The notes under the pieces are model-generated. The model did not search any database and had not been told where the DNA came from. It worked only from the letters and a program-made list of their open reading frames with translations. The position numbers and the translations under genes are program-made. Below, one piece after another: positions 1 to 8,134 of a stretch of 64,000 nt of DNA. Source of the DNA: CAVTWS01 sp963738445 (GTDB taxonomy: Bacteria > Actinomycetota > Acidimicrobiia > Acidimicrobiales > SHLQ01); assembly GCA_963738445.1 (NCBI GenBank), contig CAVTWS010000015.1:1-64000 (forward strand), read 5' to 3'. Every line of letters starts with the position of its first letter. Position 1 is the first letter of the stretch.

Positions 1-1
1 A

Positions 2-322
2 TCCGGCAGGGCGCGGTCGCGGTTCACGGTCTCGGTGACCGAGCGCAACAGCAGGCGATCGCGGACGATCTTCGCCGGAAGCCTCACCAACCTCGACGCG
101 CTGGACGGCCCGGTCGAAGCACAGCTCGCGGAGTTGGAGATCCCAACGTTCGTCGGCTGGGGTGACCACGACCCGTTCTTCGCGCTGGAACAAGGAGAAC
201 GAGTCGCGGCCGCGACCAACAGCGAGCTACGCGTCTACGTCGGGGCCGGCCATTTCCTTCCCCACGAACGGCCGGCGGAGGTCGGGGCCGACATCGAGTC
301 GTTGATGTCACGGGCTCGTTGA
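2..322 (+). CDS. alpha/beta hydrolase, C-terminal part (cut by window edge)
   Basis: The reading frame is open from the left edge to the TGA at 320-322, so the gene starts outside the window. The visible ~106 residues carry the last part of an alpha/beta-hydrolase fold: the stretch IPTFVGWGDHDPFF is the usual strand with the acid-loop Asp, and GAGHFLPHERP holds the catalytic His followed by the typical HxP-E tail. The nucleophile elbow lies upstream and is not visible, so the substrate cannot be inferred. A GTG at 35 is an internal codon rather than a convincing start because the fold is incomplete from there. Confidence 0.75.
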   Translation, partial: SGRARSRFTVSVTERNSRRSRTIFAGSLTNLDALDGPVEAQLAELEIPTFVGWGDHDPFFALEQGERVAAATNSELRVYVGAGHFLPHERPAEVGADIESLMSRAR

Positions 323-367
323 TGCACGCGAGGGGCGACGGGCGCCTCCGGCGGTCTCATGTCCGGT

Positions 368-798
368 TCAGCGTTTGATCGCTCTCATCCGGTTGCCTCT
401 TGCGTTGTGCTCGACCTCGGCGAGGCCGAGGTGTTCCATGAGCGGCGGAACGTACATGCCGAAGCGGCCCCGCAGACCCTTCTTGAGCCCGTACCACCCA
501 CCGAGCGGGTTGGACTGCGACCGTCCCCAGGCCTCGACGGTGCCGTCCTTGGCCGGCTTCTGCTCGTCGGCGGATCCGAGCTCCATCCAGTCGCCGTGGG
601 CCTGCAGCATGGCGTGGAGGTCGTCGAGACAGCGGGCGTCGTAGAGCAGCACGGTCTTGCCGACGGTGCACACGATGACGTCGACTCCGTCGCGCTGTGT
701 CGCGGTGCATGGTGTAGTCCGAGCTGAGCGGGGGAGTCTTGAGGTGCCAGGGGTCGTCGGCGGTGCCGGATCCGCTGCTGATCGGGCTCGTCGGTCAT
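368..798 (-). CDS. conserved actinobacterial protein of unknown function (two +1 frameshifts)
   Basis: Read across two +1 sites (about 787 and 705), this gives ~142 residues beginning MTDEP, then GSGTADDPW, DGVDVIVCTVGKTVLLYDAR, HGDWMELGSADEQKPAK, GGWYGLKKGLRGRFGMY and ending GNRMRAIKR. The conserved HGDWMELG and GGWYGLKKG blocks match a small actinobacterial family I know only as a domain of unknown function (possibly DUF6855; not checked). Its ATG overlaps the stop of the gene upstream (ATGA), so it is the last gene of an ArsR-led three-gene unit. Both shifts fit a doubled third-codon base (CC[CG], AC[AG]). No function is assigned. Confidence 0.65.
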
Positions 799-1178
799 CG
801 GTTGCGTTCCTTGTCGGTGAAGTGGTCGAAGATCGGGAATCGCTGGCTCCGACGAGTCGATACGAACCGACGAGCGGGCGGCGGCGGCGGCCGGGCCGTC
901 CTCGCATCGTTGAGCGATTCCCTGACCGAAGGTGCGGAAGGCCTCGATGTCCTCGAGAGGGTTCGAGCCGTCGTCCGTCTCGATCGAGGCGACGTGGACG
1001 AAGGTCACGCCGTCGTCGAGGCGAAACGTCGCGTAGCGGATGCCCTCGGGCCGGGTGGCGTCGAGCTCGGCGAAGACGGCCTCGACCAGCGCCTGGTTCT
1101 CGTCGGCCTGTGCTCGGTGGTGCGGTATCGAACGACCACGCGCCTCGGTTCGGGCATCTGGTCAGATTCTGTCGTCAT
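795..1178 (-). CDS. small protein with predicted dimeric alpha-beta-barrel character (frameshifted)
   Basis: Reconstructed protein: MTTESDQMPEPRRVVVRYRT, then ENQALVEAVFAELDATRPEG, IRYATFRLDDGVTFVHVASI, AFRTFGQGIAQRCEDG, LVGSYRLVGA and FPIFDHFTDKERNR. The alternating strand-helix pattern and the FVHVA strand resemble antibiotic-biosynthesis-monooxygenase-like (ABM) small proteins of actinobacteria. That is family resemblance by eye, not a proven enzyme. At least three -1 shifts (near 1108, 905, 855) each fall at a missing third codon base. The start ATG overlaps the ArsR stop and its own TGA overlaps the next ATG, so translation is probably coupled through all three genes. Confidence 0.55.
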
Positions 1179-1596
1179 GTCTGGTCCCCTCGGTGTTGCG
1201 GATCGAATGATCGGCGGTAGTGATCGGCGACCGTGCCCCAGCCACTCATCGTGGGCTGCCGACGGATCGGGCCATTCTCGCCGAGTGCGTCCCAGTCGGT
1301 CTGCTCGAGTCGGAACCGCGTCGTAGCGTCCCCCCAACAACTCCTCGAAGTAGGCACGCAGCGAATCCACCCCGTCAGGTTGCAAGCGGTAGATCCGCCG
1401 CGCCCCCGCTGCATCGTCAGTGACCAGTTTTGCCTTTTCAGTAGCCGAAGGTGCCGGGACACCGCTGGTCGGCTGATCGGTAGCCGGTCGGCGATCGCCT
1501 GCACGGGGCCGGCGCCTCGGCGAGCATCGAGACGATCGCCCGGCGGGTCGGATCGCCCATCGCGTCGAGCGCTGCCGACACCGTCCCACCTTCCAT
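1175..1596 (-). CDS. ArsR/SmtB-family winged-helix regulator (three frameshifts)
   Basis: Across shifts near 1500 (-1), 1440 (-1) and 1315 (+1) the protein reads MEGGTVSAALDAMGDPTRRA, IVSMLAEAPAPVQAIADRLP, ISRPAVSRHLRLL, KAKLVTDDAAGARRIYRLQP, YFEELLGGRYDAV, EQTDWDALGENG. DPTRRAIV and ISRPAVSRHLRLL are the hallmark helices of the ArsR fold, and the DWDALG tail is common in the subgroup that sits beside SRPBCC- or ABM-like genes. No metal-binding cysteine pair is visible. The stop overlaps the next start, so it probably controls its own three-gene operon. An in-frame GTG-type start further upstream (1629) is possible. Confidence 0.75.
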
Positions 1597-1821
1597 GGCA
1601 AACCCTCCAGTGACGTCGACGGTCAACAACTGGTTACCGTAACATGAGCGTTACTGGCAAGGGCCTTCGAGGGCACAGGCGCAGCCGCACGTCGATTCAG
1701 CGGAAGACTTCGTTCGGGTGGGGAGTCCGGTACGACGCGGCGACCATCTCCTTGAGGATCGCCTGTGGCCTCACGGAACAGGTCCAGAAGTTCAAACGCC
1801 TCGATGCGTCGCGCCTCCGTT

Positions 1822-2100
1822 TCGACGGTGTTCTCGGTGCTCCCGACCTCGCGATCGGCCCAGGGGGCGGGAATCATGCTGTTCATCGTCATGTTCCTGC
1901 TCTCTGGTTCCGGCCCACCCCGCGATGTGCTCACCGGACCGATGCGAACGGTCGGCGACCTGCTACCCCTTTCGTGGGTCGTGATCCTGTTGCAGGACGC
2001 ATGGCTGGGTTTCGGATGGGCCACTGCGGCGTCGCTCGTCGTCGCCGGCGTGTTCGCAAGCTCGGCAGCGCTCGCCACGCGGTTCTTCCGTTGGGAATGA
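1822..2100 (+). pseudogene. remnant of an ABC-2 type transporter permease (C-terminus)
   Basis: The frame reads SVLPTSRSAQGAGIMLFIVM, GPPRDVLTGPMRTVGDLLPL, then VVILLQDAWLGFGWATAASL and ends with TRFFRWE. This is the last quarter of an ABC-2 permease: the GPP-x-E/D-VLTGxMRxVGDxLPL loop and two final membrane helices are characteristic. Nothing upstream encodes the first helices, and no ATPase gene is adjacent. It is a truncated gene end, not a working transporter. Confidence 0.65.
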
Positions 2101-2499
2101 CCGCGTGCGAGTGGACGGGTGGTTTCGGGACGGCGACCGGCACCGCAGGGAGAGCTGGCCGCACCAACGCGGTGCAGTCGGGGACAGGACGCCAACAGAC
2201 GCCGTCCAGTCCCAAGCAAGGGTGTCGTTGACGGGGATGCTCACAACGCGACGCGTGTGTCCCGTCGTCAGCACGGTTGCTTGACGAGGGCGCGGTCTTT
2301 CGGACCGCCGTTGGTCGGCCGGATCTTGAGTCGGCCGCACGAGAGCACTGGGTAGTGACCTTCGGCTCTCGTATCGAGCGGAGTCTCGGACGCACGATTG
2401 GTCGCGCGAGGTGACGTCATGAGCGACGTGCTGTCGAGGATCGGCTGTTGCGGCAGGGGGCGGAACCGGGCCACGGCTCTCGGCCCCGCCGGCCGCGTC
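2101..2499. other. no recognised gene
   Basis: About 400 bases between the permease remnant and the DUF4386-like gene. Short open frames exist on both strands but none shows a recognisable domain, signal peptide or sensible start, and codon use does not favour one frame. It probably holds further degraded sequence from the same deletion-scarred block. Confidence 0.4.
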
Positions 2500-3254
2500 G
2501 TGAGCATCGAGGTGCGGCGAGGACTGCTGGCGTGTTGTACATCGTTGGGACGGTCGCGGGCATCTTCAGCAAGGTCATCGCATACTTCCCGGTGCAGGAC
2601 GCGGATGACCCGCTTGCGTACGCCGCTGAGCATTCCGATGCGGTGACCACGGGAGCGTTGTTCGTGCTCGTGATGGGCTTGTCGCTGGCGTTCGTGCCGG
2701 TGGTGTTGTTCCCGGTGTTGCGACGAGTGGACGAGGTCCTCGCGATGGGCTACTTGGTCATTCGAGGAGCGATCGAGACGGCCGTCTACGTCGTCTTGGC
2801 GATTGCGTTGCTGCTGCTCGTGCCGCTGGGCGAGACCATGGCGGCAGGATCGGGCACCGACTCGCCGGCGGGGGTGCGCTTGGGTGCGCTGGTGATCGAC
2901 GCCGAGGGCGCGACCGCCGTCCTCACCTGGTGTTCTGCCTCGGTGCGCTGCTGTTCTACGTTTTGCTCTACCGGTCGCGCATCGTTCCCCGCTGGATCGC
3001 GTCGTGGGGACTTGCGGGGATCCCGTTCTACGCCGCCGCGTACCTGCTCGCGATGTACGGAGTCATCGAGAGCAACTCCTCCGCTGCAGAACGTGCTGCA
3101 AGTGCCGGTGTTCGTGCAGGAGATGGTGCTGGCGGTCTGGATGATCGCCCGCGGTTTCCGTCCGGCGGTGACTTCGGCGACCGAGCCTGAGCGGTACGAC
3201 GGCGGAGAGAACTTGAGGTTCGAGGGAGGGAAACATGGCCGCAGTGCGTGTTGA
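2500..3254 (+). CDS. DUF4386-like integral membrane protein (frameshifted)
   Basis: The likely start is the GTG at 2500 (VSIEVRR..TAGVLYIVGTVAGIF). The body reads LFVLVMGLSLAFVPVVLFPV, YLVIRGAIETAVYVVLAIAL, then after a -1 shift near 2930 LVFCLGALLFYVLLY and SRIVPRWIASWGLAGI, and after a +1 shift near 3075 PLQNVLQVPVFVQEMVLAVW. Six hydrophobic helices and the RxxPRWIxxWG loop are typical of DUF4386 proteins. Function of the family is unknown. Shift positions fit a missing or doubled third codon base, so the gene is probably intact in the organism. A second family member follows at 3762. Confidence 0.65.
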
Positions 3255-3384
3255 CAGCGAGACGACGGGCTCGGCTGGCGTGCTCGACCCGGCGAGGGTG
3301 AACGTGCGACACAAGATCGCAGCACTGTGGGCGTCGATACTGTTCGTCTTCACGTGCGTGCACGTCGCAACGACGGTGGGGTGA
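3235..3384 (+). CDS. 49-residue protein with one membrane helix, possible DUF6326 N-terminal fragment
   Basis: ATG at 3235 is preceded by a good ribosome-binding stretch (GAGGGAGGG). The product MAAVRVDSETTG.. ends ALWASILFVFTCVHVATTVG. The RHKIAALWASILF segment resembles the first helix of DUF6326-type membrane proteins, which are normally three times longer, so this may be an N-terminal fragment cut short by the deletion events seen next door. It starts inside the end of the DUF4386 gene. Weak call. Confidence 0.35.
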   Translation: MAAVRVDSETTGSAGVLDPARVNVRHKIAALWASILFVFTCVHVATTVG

Positions 3385-3441
3385 GCGATGTCGGGCCGTG
3401 CACATCGAGCCTTGATCGGTGAAGCGGGCGCGCGTCGCCAG

Positions 3442-3704
3442 ATGCGAGCGGCGATCGTCGATCGGTACGGACCAGCCGGAGGTCGCCCGCATCGCCGACG
3501 TCGAACAACCACGCCTGGCCGAGAGCGAAGTGCTCGTACGAGTTCATGCTGCTGCGGTCACCTCGGGTGATGCCCCCATCCGAGGCGTGGTGCACGACAG
3601 CAGCTACGACCTCGACCACATCGTCGAGGCATACCGACGCGTCGACACCGGCCACAAGCGCGGCAACGTCGTCGTGCACCCGTGGCCCGACGACGATCGT
3701 GTGA
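3442..3704 (+). pseudogene. zinc-type alcohol dehydrogenase/quinone oxidoreductase remnant with internal deletion
   Basis: The frame gives an MDR N-terminus (MRAAIVDRYGP, EVARIADVEQPRLAESEVLV, RVHAAAVTSGDA) joined directly to an MDR C-terminus (YDLDHIVEAYRRVDTGHKRG, NVVVHP). The whole Rossmann core (~230 residues) is missing between residues ~48 and ~50, so no activity is possible. There is also a one-base shift near residue 11. It lies between two DUF4386 genes. Confidence 0.75.
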
Positions 3705-3761
3705 CCCGAACGTCGAGAGCGGCGTCGCCGCCAGTGACGAACGACCCTGAAAGGAAGCGTC

Positions 3762-4505
3762 ATGACCGCGCCTGTCACGTCCCTCCGCGCCGACATCGAC
3801 CAGCAGAAGGCGGGTGGCGTCGCCGCGCTCTATCTCGCCGTCGCCCTCCTCGGTGCGATCCCGTACTTCCTCGTCGTCGTCGACTATCCGGGGGCGGAGA
3901 CGGCTGCTGACAAGGTCGACCTCATCGTGGACCACTACGCCAGCATGTACGCGGTCTACATCCTCACCTACGTGGCGTTCGGATTCGCGGTCGGCGTGCT
4001 CGCCTTCGCACTGTGGGACCGGATTCGAACCGTGGCACCGACCACCGTGCGGATCGCGACCGCAGTCGGGATGTTGTGGGCCGCCGTTCTCGTCGCGAGC
4101 GGGATGATCTTCACCTACGGCATGACAACCATCCACGACCTCTCCGCCACCGACCCCGCGACCGCCGTGACCACCTGGCGCTCGATCGAACCGGTCGCCA
4201 TGGGGCTCGGCGGCGCCGGCGGCGAGCTGCTCGGCGGACTCTGGGTCCTGCTGGTGAGCGCCGTCGTCGTGCGCAGCGGCCGGCTGCCGAAGCAACTCGG
4301 TTGGTTCGGTCTCCTCATCGGCGTCACCGGTATCGCGTCCGTGGCACCCCCACTCAACGACGCCACCGTTGCCTTTGGACTGCTGCTGATCGTCTGGTTT
4401 GCGTGGCTCGGCGGCGCCCTCCTCACGGCCAAGCCGATGGCACCGGCCACGGTCTCGCCAACGGTCGACCTTCGTGACGCAGACCTCGCGGAGATCGGAC
4501 GATGA
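3762..4505 (+). CDS. DUF4386-like six-helix membrane protein
   Basis: 247 residues, uninterrupted. Six predicted membrane helices (around residues 20-40, 63-83, 95-118, 145-168, 178-196, 204-224) and the loop RLPKQLGWFGLLIGVTGIAS resemble DUF4386/DUF4386-like proteins; the biochemical role is unknown. The ATG at 3762 follows GAAAGGAAG. The last bases overlap the next ATG (4502, ATGA overlap), so it is co-translated with the F420-type reductase. Confidence 0.65.
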   Translation: MTAPVTSLRADIDQQKAGGVAALYLAVALLGAIPYFLVVVDYPGAETAADKVDLIVDHYASMYAVYILTYVAFGFAVGVLAFALWDRIRTVAPTTVRIATAVGMLWAAVLVASGMIFTYGMTTIHDLSATDPATAVTTWRSIEPVAMGLGGAGGELLGGLWVLLVSAVVVRSGRLPKQLGWFGLLIGVTGIASVAPPLNDATVAFGLLLIVWFAWLGGALLTAKPMAPATVSPTVDLRDADLAEIGR

Positions 4506-4973
4506 CCACCTCCGCGCAAACGGCACCCAAACTCCCCCCAGCGTGGTTCAAGCACGCGTTCTGGCGCGGCCACCGCGTCGCCTACCGACTCAGCCGTGGC
4601 CGATTTCTCTGGACGCCGGCCAGCAAGCGCGGCTGGGGCGCAATGCATCTCACCACGACCGGCCGGAAAACCGGGAAGCAGCGCAGTGTGATCATTGCGT
4701 ACCTCGAAGATGGATCGAACGTCACCGGGCTGGCCATGAACGGCTGGGATGACGGCCACCCGGCATGGTGGAGCAATCTCGAAGCCAATCCTGAGGCCGT
4801 CATCCGGCTCCCGCACGAGCCGCCTCGGCGAGTGCGTGCCCGGCTCGCCACCGGCGACGAACGCCAGCGACTCTGGCAACGGTGGCTGGCCATCGAACCC
4901 GAAGACGAGGCATTCGCACGACGGTCGCACCGTCGAGACTCCTGTCGTCGTGTTCGAGTCGGTCGATGGGTGA
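4502..4973 (+). CDS. nitroreductase-family deazaflavin (F420)-dependent oxidoreductase (one frameshift)
   Basis: The protein reads WFKHAFWRGHRVAYRLSRGR, MHLTTTGRKTGKQRSVII, GLAMNGWDDGHPAWWSNLEA, NPEAVIRLPHEPPRRVRAR, ERQRLWQRWLAIEP and, after a +1 site near 4935, RETPVVVFESVDG. The LTTxGRKTGKxR and HPAWWxNLxANP blocks define the Ddn-like split-barrel family, which uses reduced F420 or a related cofactor. The frameshift fits CG[TC] (both Arg) and restores the family's usual C-terminus, ending at 4973. It overlaps the membrane protein upstream by 4 nt. Confidence 0.8.
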
Positions 4974-5001
4974 GAACGATCGCTCGGGTGTGGCCGACTG
5001 T

Positions 5002-5052
5002 GGGCCTTCTGCCGCGCTGTGCTGGCGTTCCCGCCGGGAACGCAGAAGGCCC
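5002..5052 (+). terminator. long stem-loop, probable transcription terminator
   Basis: Eleven bases GGGCCTTCTGC (5002-5012) pair perfectly with GCAGAAGGCCC (5042-5052); inside the loop a second perfect hairpin GTTCCC-GCC-GGGAAC (5027-5041) forms. It lies 29 bases after the reductase stop. There is no T-tract, so it may be a Rho-assisted or actinobacterial-type terminator, or a structured transcript end. Confidence 0.5.
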
Positions 5053-5201
5053 GAAGGCTCACGTCTCGGCGGGGTGCGGGGCGTCACGGTGAACGCCGGC
5101 GATTCTCGCTTGTGGCGCGCTGGCGGGCTCTGGGCGGACTGGGAGTCCGGCGGCGTGGAGGCGGCCGGCGCCGGTGTCCAGGGTAGGGAAGGGGTCGCGA
5201 A

Positions 5202-6101
5202 ATGAACAACGGCAACGAGGGCTGTAAGAGGTCCGGCGCCGGGGTGACCGAGTCGACGCTGCGACTGGGTGATGGGCGCTTGGTCGGGGTTGCGGAGTTC
5301 GGTAGGCGAGATGCGCCGGCGCTGCTGTACTGCCACGGTTTCCCGACCAACCGTCAGGAGTTGCGACTCCTCCAACCGGCGGTTGAGCGCAATGGCGTTG
5401 ATGCGCGTGTGGTGGCGGTCAACCGGCCCGGTTACGGGCCGTCGTCGTTCGCTGCGCACCGGAGGTTCACGGACTCGGCCGCGCGATGCAGGCGAGGTCG
5501 CGGACCTGCTTGGGATCGGTGACTTCGCGGTACTGGGGGTTTCGGGCGGAGCGCCGTTCGCGCTCGCGTGCGGGAAGGCCATGGGCTCGCGTGTGCGACG
5601 GGTGGGGATCGTCGTGGGAGTGGCCCCGCGAGAAGCCGATGGTATGAGCGGGGCATCGGTGCTCGCCCAGCCCTCTCGCAGTCGATTCGTGCGCGAGGCC
5701 CAGTTCGCGATGGCGGCGATTGCTTTCCGGAAGGGTCAAGCGGATCGATTCGTTGATCGGTCCATCTCGACGATGGGGGGCCCGGATCGGGCGGCGATGG
5801 CGGTTCCGCAGACGCGGGAGTGGATGACGGAGATGTTCCGCGAGTCCTTTCAGCAGAACGGACGGGCGGCAGCTCTCGAGGCGGGTCTGTACCGCATGCC
5901 CTGGGGCTTCGACCTTGCTTCTGTGACTGTGGAAACTCGCCTCTGGTACGCGGGTTACCACGAGACTGTGCCAGCCCGGTAGGGCGCTGGCTGGCCCAGC
6001 GGCTTCCGAACAGTCTGTTCGTCCTGTGGCCTGATCACGGCCATTTCACATGGATGATGAGCGATGACGCCGCAGTTGCTATCGCCGCAACCGTCAGATA
6101 G
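5202..6101 (+). CDS. alpha/beta hydrolase (two frameshifts)
   Basis: Start ATG at 5202 follows GGGAAGGGG. The reconstructed ~300-residue protein shows the full fold: LLYCHGFPTNRQELRLL (oxyanion HG), RPGYGPSS, nucleophile elbow VLGVSGGAPFALACG (Ser in GxSGG), lid region, and FVLWPDHGHFTWM with the catalytic His. The GVSGGAP elbow is typical of the actinobacterial hydrolases often labelled proline iminopeptidase-like or haloalkane-type; substrate is unknown. A +1 site near 5487 (GC[GC]) and a -1 site near 5966 (missing base of a Pro codon) interrupt the frame. Confidence 0.75.
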
Positions 6102-6360
6102 CCGGCCTGCATGGACTGCGGCACGAGGGCGGACTTCGGTCCCTCGCCGCCACTGCAAGCACATGACCAGAGGTCCCAGACCTACGGCTCCGGCTTCAGC
6201 AGGCTGTCTCGGAATCCGGATTTCCCCAGCTGCTCATCCGGCTCGGCGTCCCCGTCAACCGGGCCCGGCCGACCCCGCGTCGGCCCGTCGACGACGTCGT
6301 GCTCGATGCAGTGGACGGAAGGACGTAGAGCTCTGTACGGGCGTGCTCACCTTGGTGTGC

Positions 6361-7032
6361 TCACGCAAGGGCCGCGTCGTTGGCGAGGTGGGCTGCGAAC
6401 AGATGGAGCTCGTAGCCGGCCGCATCGACGGTGTAGTGGTCGACGCGATCGAACCCGGCTGCGGTGAGCATCTCGGTGACCTGGGCAGCGGTGGGAATGC
6501 GGTAGACGTCGGGGTCCATCCATGCCGGGGGCGGGGTGTCGCTGGTGCGGGAGCCGATGACGAGGGTGCCGCCTGGGCGGAGGACCCGGGCGATCTCGGT
6601 GAACGTTCTGGTTGGATCGGGCATGAAGTAGACGGTGTGCACGCTGAACGCGGCATCGGCCGTGTTGTCGGCGAACGGGATCGTGGTGCCGTCGCCGTGG
6701 CGAAGGTCGGCTCGGCCGACGCGGCAGGCGCTGCGGTTGCGGGCGGTGGCCTGTTTCACCATCGTCGCCGACGGGTCGACACCGAGGACCCGGTGGCCAG
6801 CGTCGAGTAGGACGGCGGCGGTTCGTCCTTGGCCGAAACCGACCTCGAGCACGGTGCGGGGTGCGGCGAGGTCGAGCAGTGCGAGTGCCCGGTCGTTGGC
6901 GTCGGCGGTGTCTTTCACCATCGCTCTGCCGAAGATCCGACCGACGAGCCCGGACGGGTGTCCGGACTGGCGGGACCGGAACCGGGCGATCGCTCCGGGG
7001 CGTGCCGCAGCATGGGCGGTGCCGGTGTTCAT
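6361..7032 (-). CDS. class I SAM-dependent methyltransferase
   Basis: About 223 residues starting MNTGTAHAAARPG. Motif I is VLEVGFGQGRTAAVLLDAG, motif II VLGVDPSATMVKQA, and the post-II region IPFADNTADAAFSVHTVYF with LRPGGTLVIGSRTS is typical of the Methyltransf_11 fold. Its ATG overlaps the TetR stop by 4 nt, so it is translationally coupled to the regulator and presumably a member of its regulon. Substrate cannot be read; its position beside a sulfane-sulfur cluster makes a thiol or metalloid acceptor thinkable, but that is inference. Confidence 0.8.
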   Translation of the reverse strand: MNTGTAHAAARPGAIARFRSRQSGHPSGLVGRIFGRAMVKDTADANDRALALLDLAAPRTVLEVGFGQGRTAAVLLDAGHRVLGVDPSATMVKQATARNRSACRVGRADLRHGDGTTIPFADNTADAAFSVHTVYFMPDPTRTFTEIARVLRPGGTLVIGSRTSDTPPPAWMDPDVYRIPTAAQVTEMLTAAGFDRVDHYTVDAAGYELHLFAAHLANDAALA

Positions 7033-7727
7033 CGTGTGGGTCCGGTGAGGAGGTGGCGGATGATGGCCGCGCACGCGGCGGCGGTGTCGTCGGGGTAGGG
7101 GCGTGGTGCGGGGTCCCACGGCATCTTGACGGCCCAGGTGGTGACGATCTCGACGATGGTTCTGGCCAGGATCGCCGGGTCGACCTCGATCGTGAGATGG
7201 GTCGCTCGCAGCGTGAGGTAGTCGTGCCAGAGATCGACGAGGGCGTAGCGGCCGTCACCGAACCAGACGGCCGAGAGTTCAGGGATCTCGCAGGCGCAGC
7301 GGTCGAGGACCATGATCGCGGTGCGCCGGGAGCGCATAACCTGATGGAGGCCGGTGGTGATGCGTTCGATCTCGTCGCCGATCCCGCTCGCCGCCCGGAG
7401 GCGCTTGCGGTCGGCGACGATCGTGGTGAGTTCGAGCCCGGCGACCGCTTCGGCCAGCTCGGTCGCGATCGCCGTCGCGACTGCGGCGATGCCGTTGGCC
7501 GGGGAGAGACCGTCGACCGGGAGGTCGTCTGGCGTGTCGCTCCAGGAGATCACTGCTGCGAACAGCGTCTCCTTGGAGTCGACCGCACGGTAGATCGTCC
7601 CTTTCGACACACCGAGCCGTTCGGCGATGTCATCCATCTGCGTCCGTTGGAAGCCGTGCTCGACGAATGCTCCCGCAGCGGCGTCGAGCAGTTTCGGGAG
7701 GCGATCAGAGGGGGTCGTACGGGGCAT
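7029..7727 (-). CDS. TetR/AcrR-family transcriptional regulator
   Basis: 232 residues. The N-terminal helix-turn-helix is clear: AAAGAFVEHGFQRTQMDDIA, ERLGVSKGTIYRAVDSKETL. The C-terminal ligand domain is long, with SRRTAIMVLDRCACEIPEL. The start ATG (7727) lies only 12 bases from a perfect inverted repeat (7740-7754) that is the obvious operator, and a TATATT-like -10 sits between them, implying autoregulation and a very short leader. Downstream it overlaps the methyltransferase gene. Confidence 0.88.
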   Translation of the reverse strand: MPRTTPSDRLPKLLDAAAGAFVEHGFQRTQMDDIAERLGVSKGTIYRAVDSKETLFAAVISWSDTPDDLPVDGLSPANGIAAVATAIATELAEAVAGLELTTIVADRKRLRAASGIGDEIERITTGLHQVMRSRRTAIMVLDRCACEIPELSAVWFGDGRYALVDLWHDYLTLRATHLTIEVDPAILARTIVEIVTTWAVKMPWDPAPRPYPDDTAAACAAIIRHLLTGPTR

Positions 7728-7739
7728 CGGGCAAATATA

Positions 7740-7754
7740 ACTGACTGAGTCAGT
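7740..7754 (-). promoter_or_regulatory. TetR operator, perfect 7-1-7 inverted repeat
   Basis: ACTGACT-G-AGTCAGT is a perfect dyad directly upstream of the TetR start and typical in size for TetR-family operators. It overlaps the last codons and stop (7750-7752) of the rhodanese gene, so regulator binding would sit at the boundary of the two transcription units. Confidence 0.7.
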
Positions 7755-8134
7755 ATCGTCTAGTGTCGCTCCGACCTCGAAGGATCATCCACGCTTGGAA
7801 TCCGCCGATGAGGTCGGTGGCACGGTGGAGGCCGAGTTGGCGGAGTTCTGCGGCGGCGAGGCTGGATTGGTAGCCCTCGTTGCAGACGATCACGATGCGG
7901 GTGTCGTAGTCCGTCGACCTCGATGATGTGGTGGGCGCTGGCGGGGTCGAGGCGCCATTCGAGGACGTTGCGGTCGATGACGATCGCTGCCGGCAGCGGG
8001 CCGTCTCGTGTGCGTTGTTCGACCGGGCGGATGTCGACGACGACCGCGGTGGGCGTCGACGGCGGGTCGAGTCGAGCGCGTGCTTCGGCGAGCAGCTCAT
8101 CGATGGAGCGTCGGCGGGCACGAGCGTCGGTCAT
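7750..8134 (-). CDS. single-domain rhodanese-like sulfurtransferase (one frameshift)
   Basis: About 127 residues: MTDARARRRSIDELL, AVVVDIRPVEQR, AAIVIDRNVLEWRLDP and, after a +1 site near 7915 (GT[CG]), DYDTRIVIVCNEGYQSSLAA, then RATDLIGGFQAWM. The active-site loop CNEGYQSS supplies the persulfide-forming Cys at about residue 84, and DLIGGFQAW is the usual final strand-helix. Its ATG overlaps the MFS stop (ATGA). Likely moves sulfane sulfur between partners in the operon. Confidence 0.82.
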
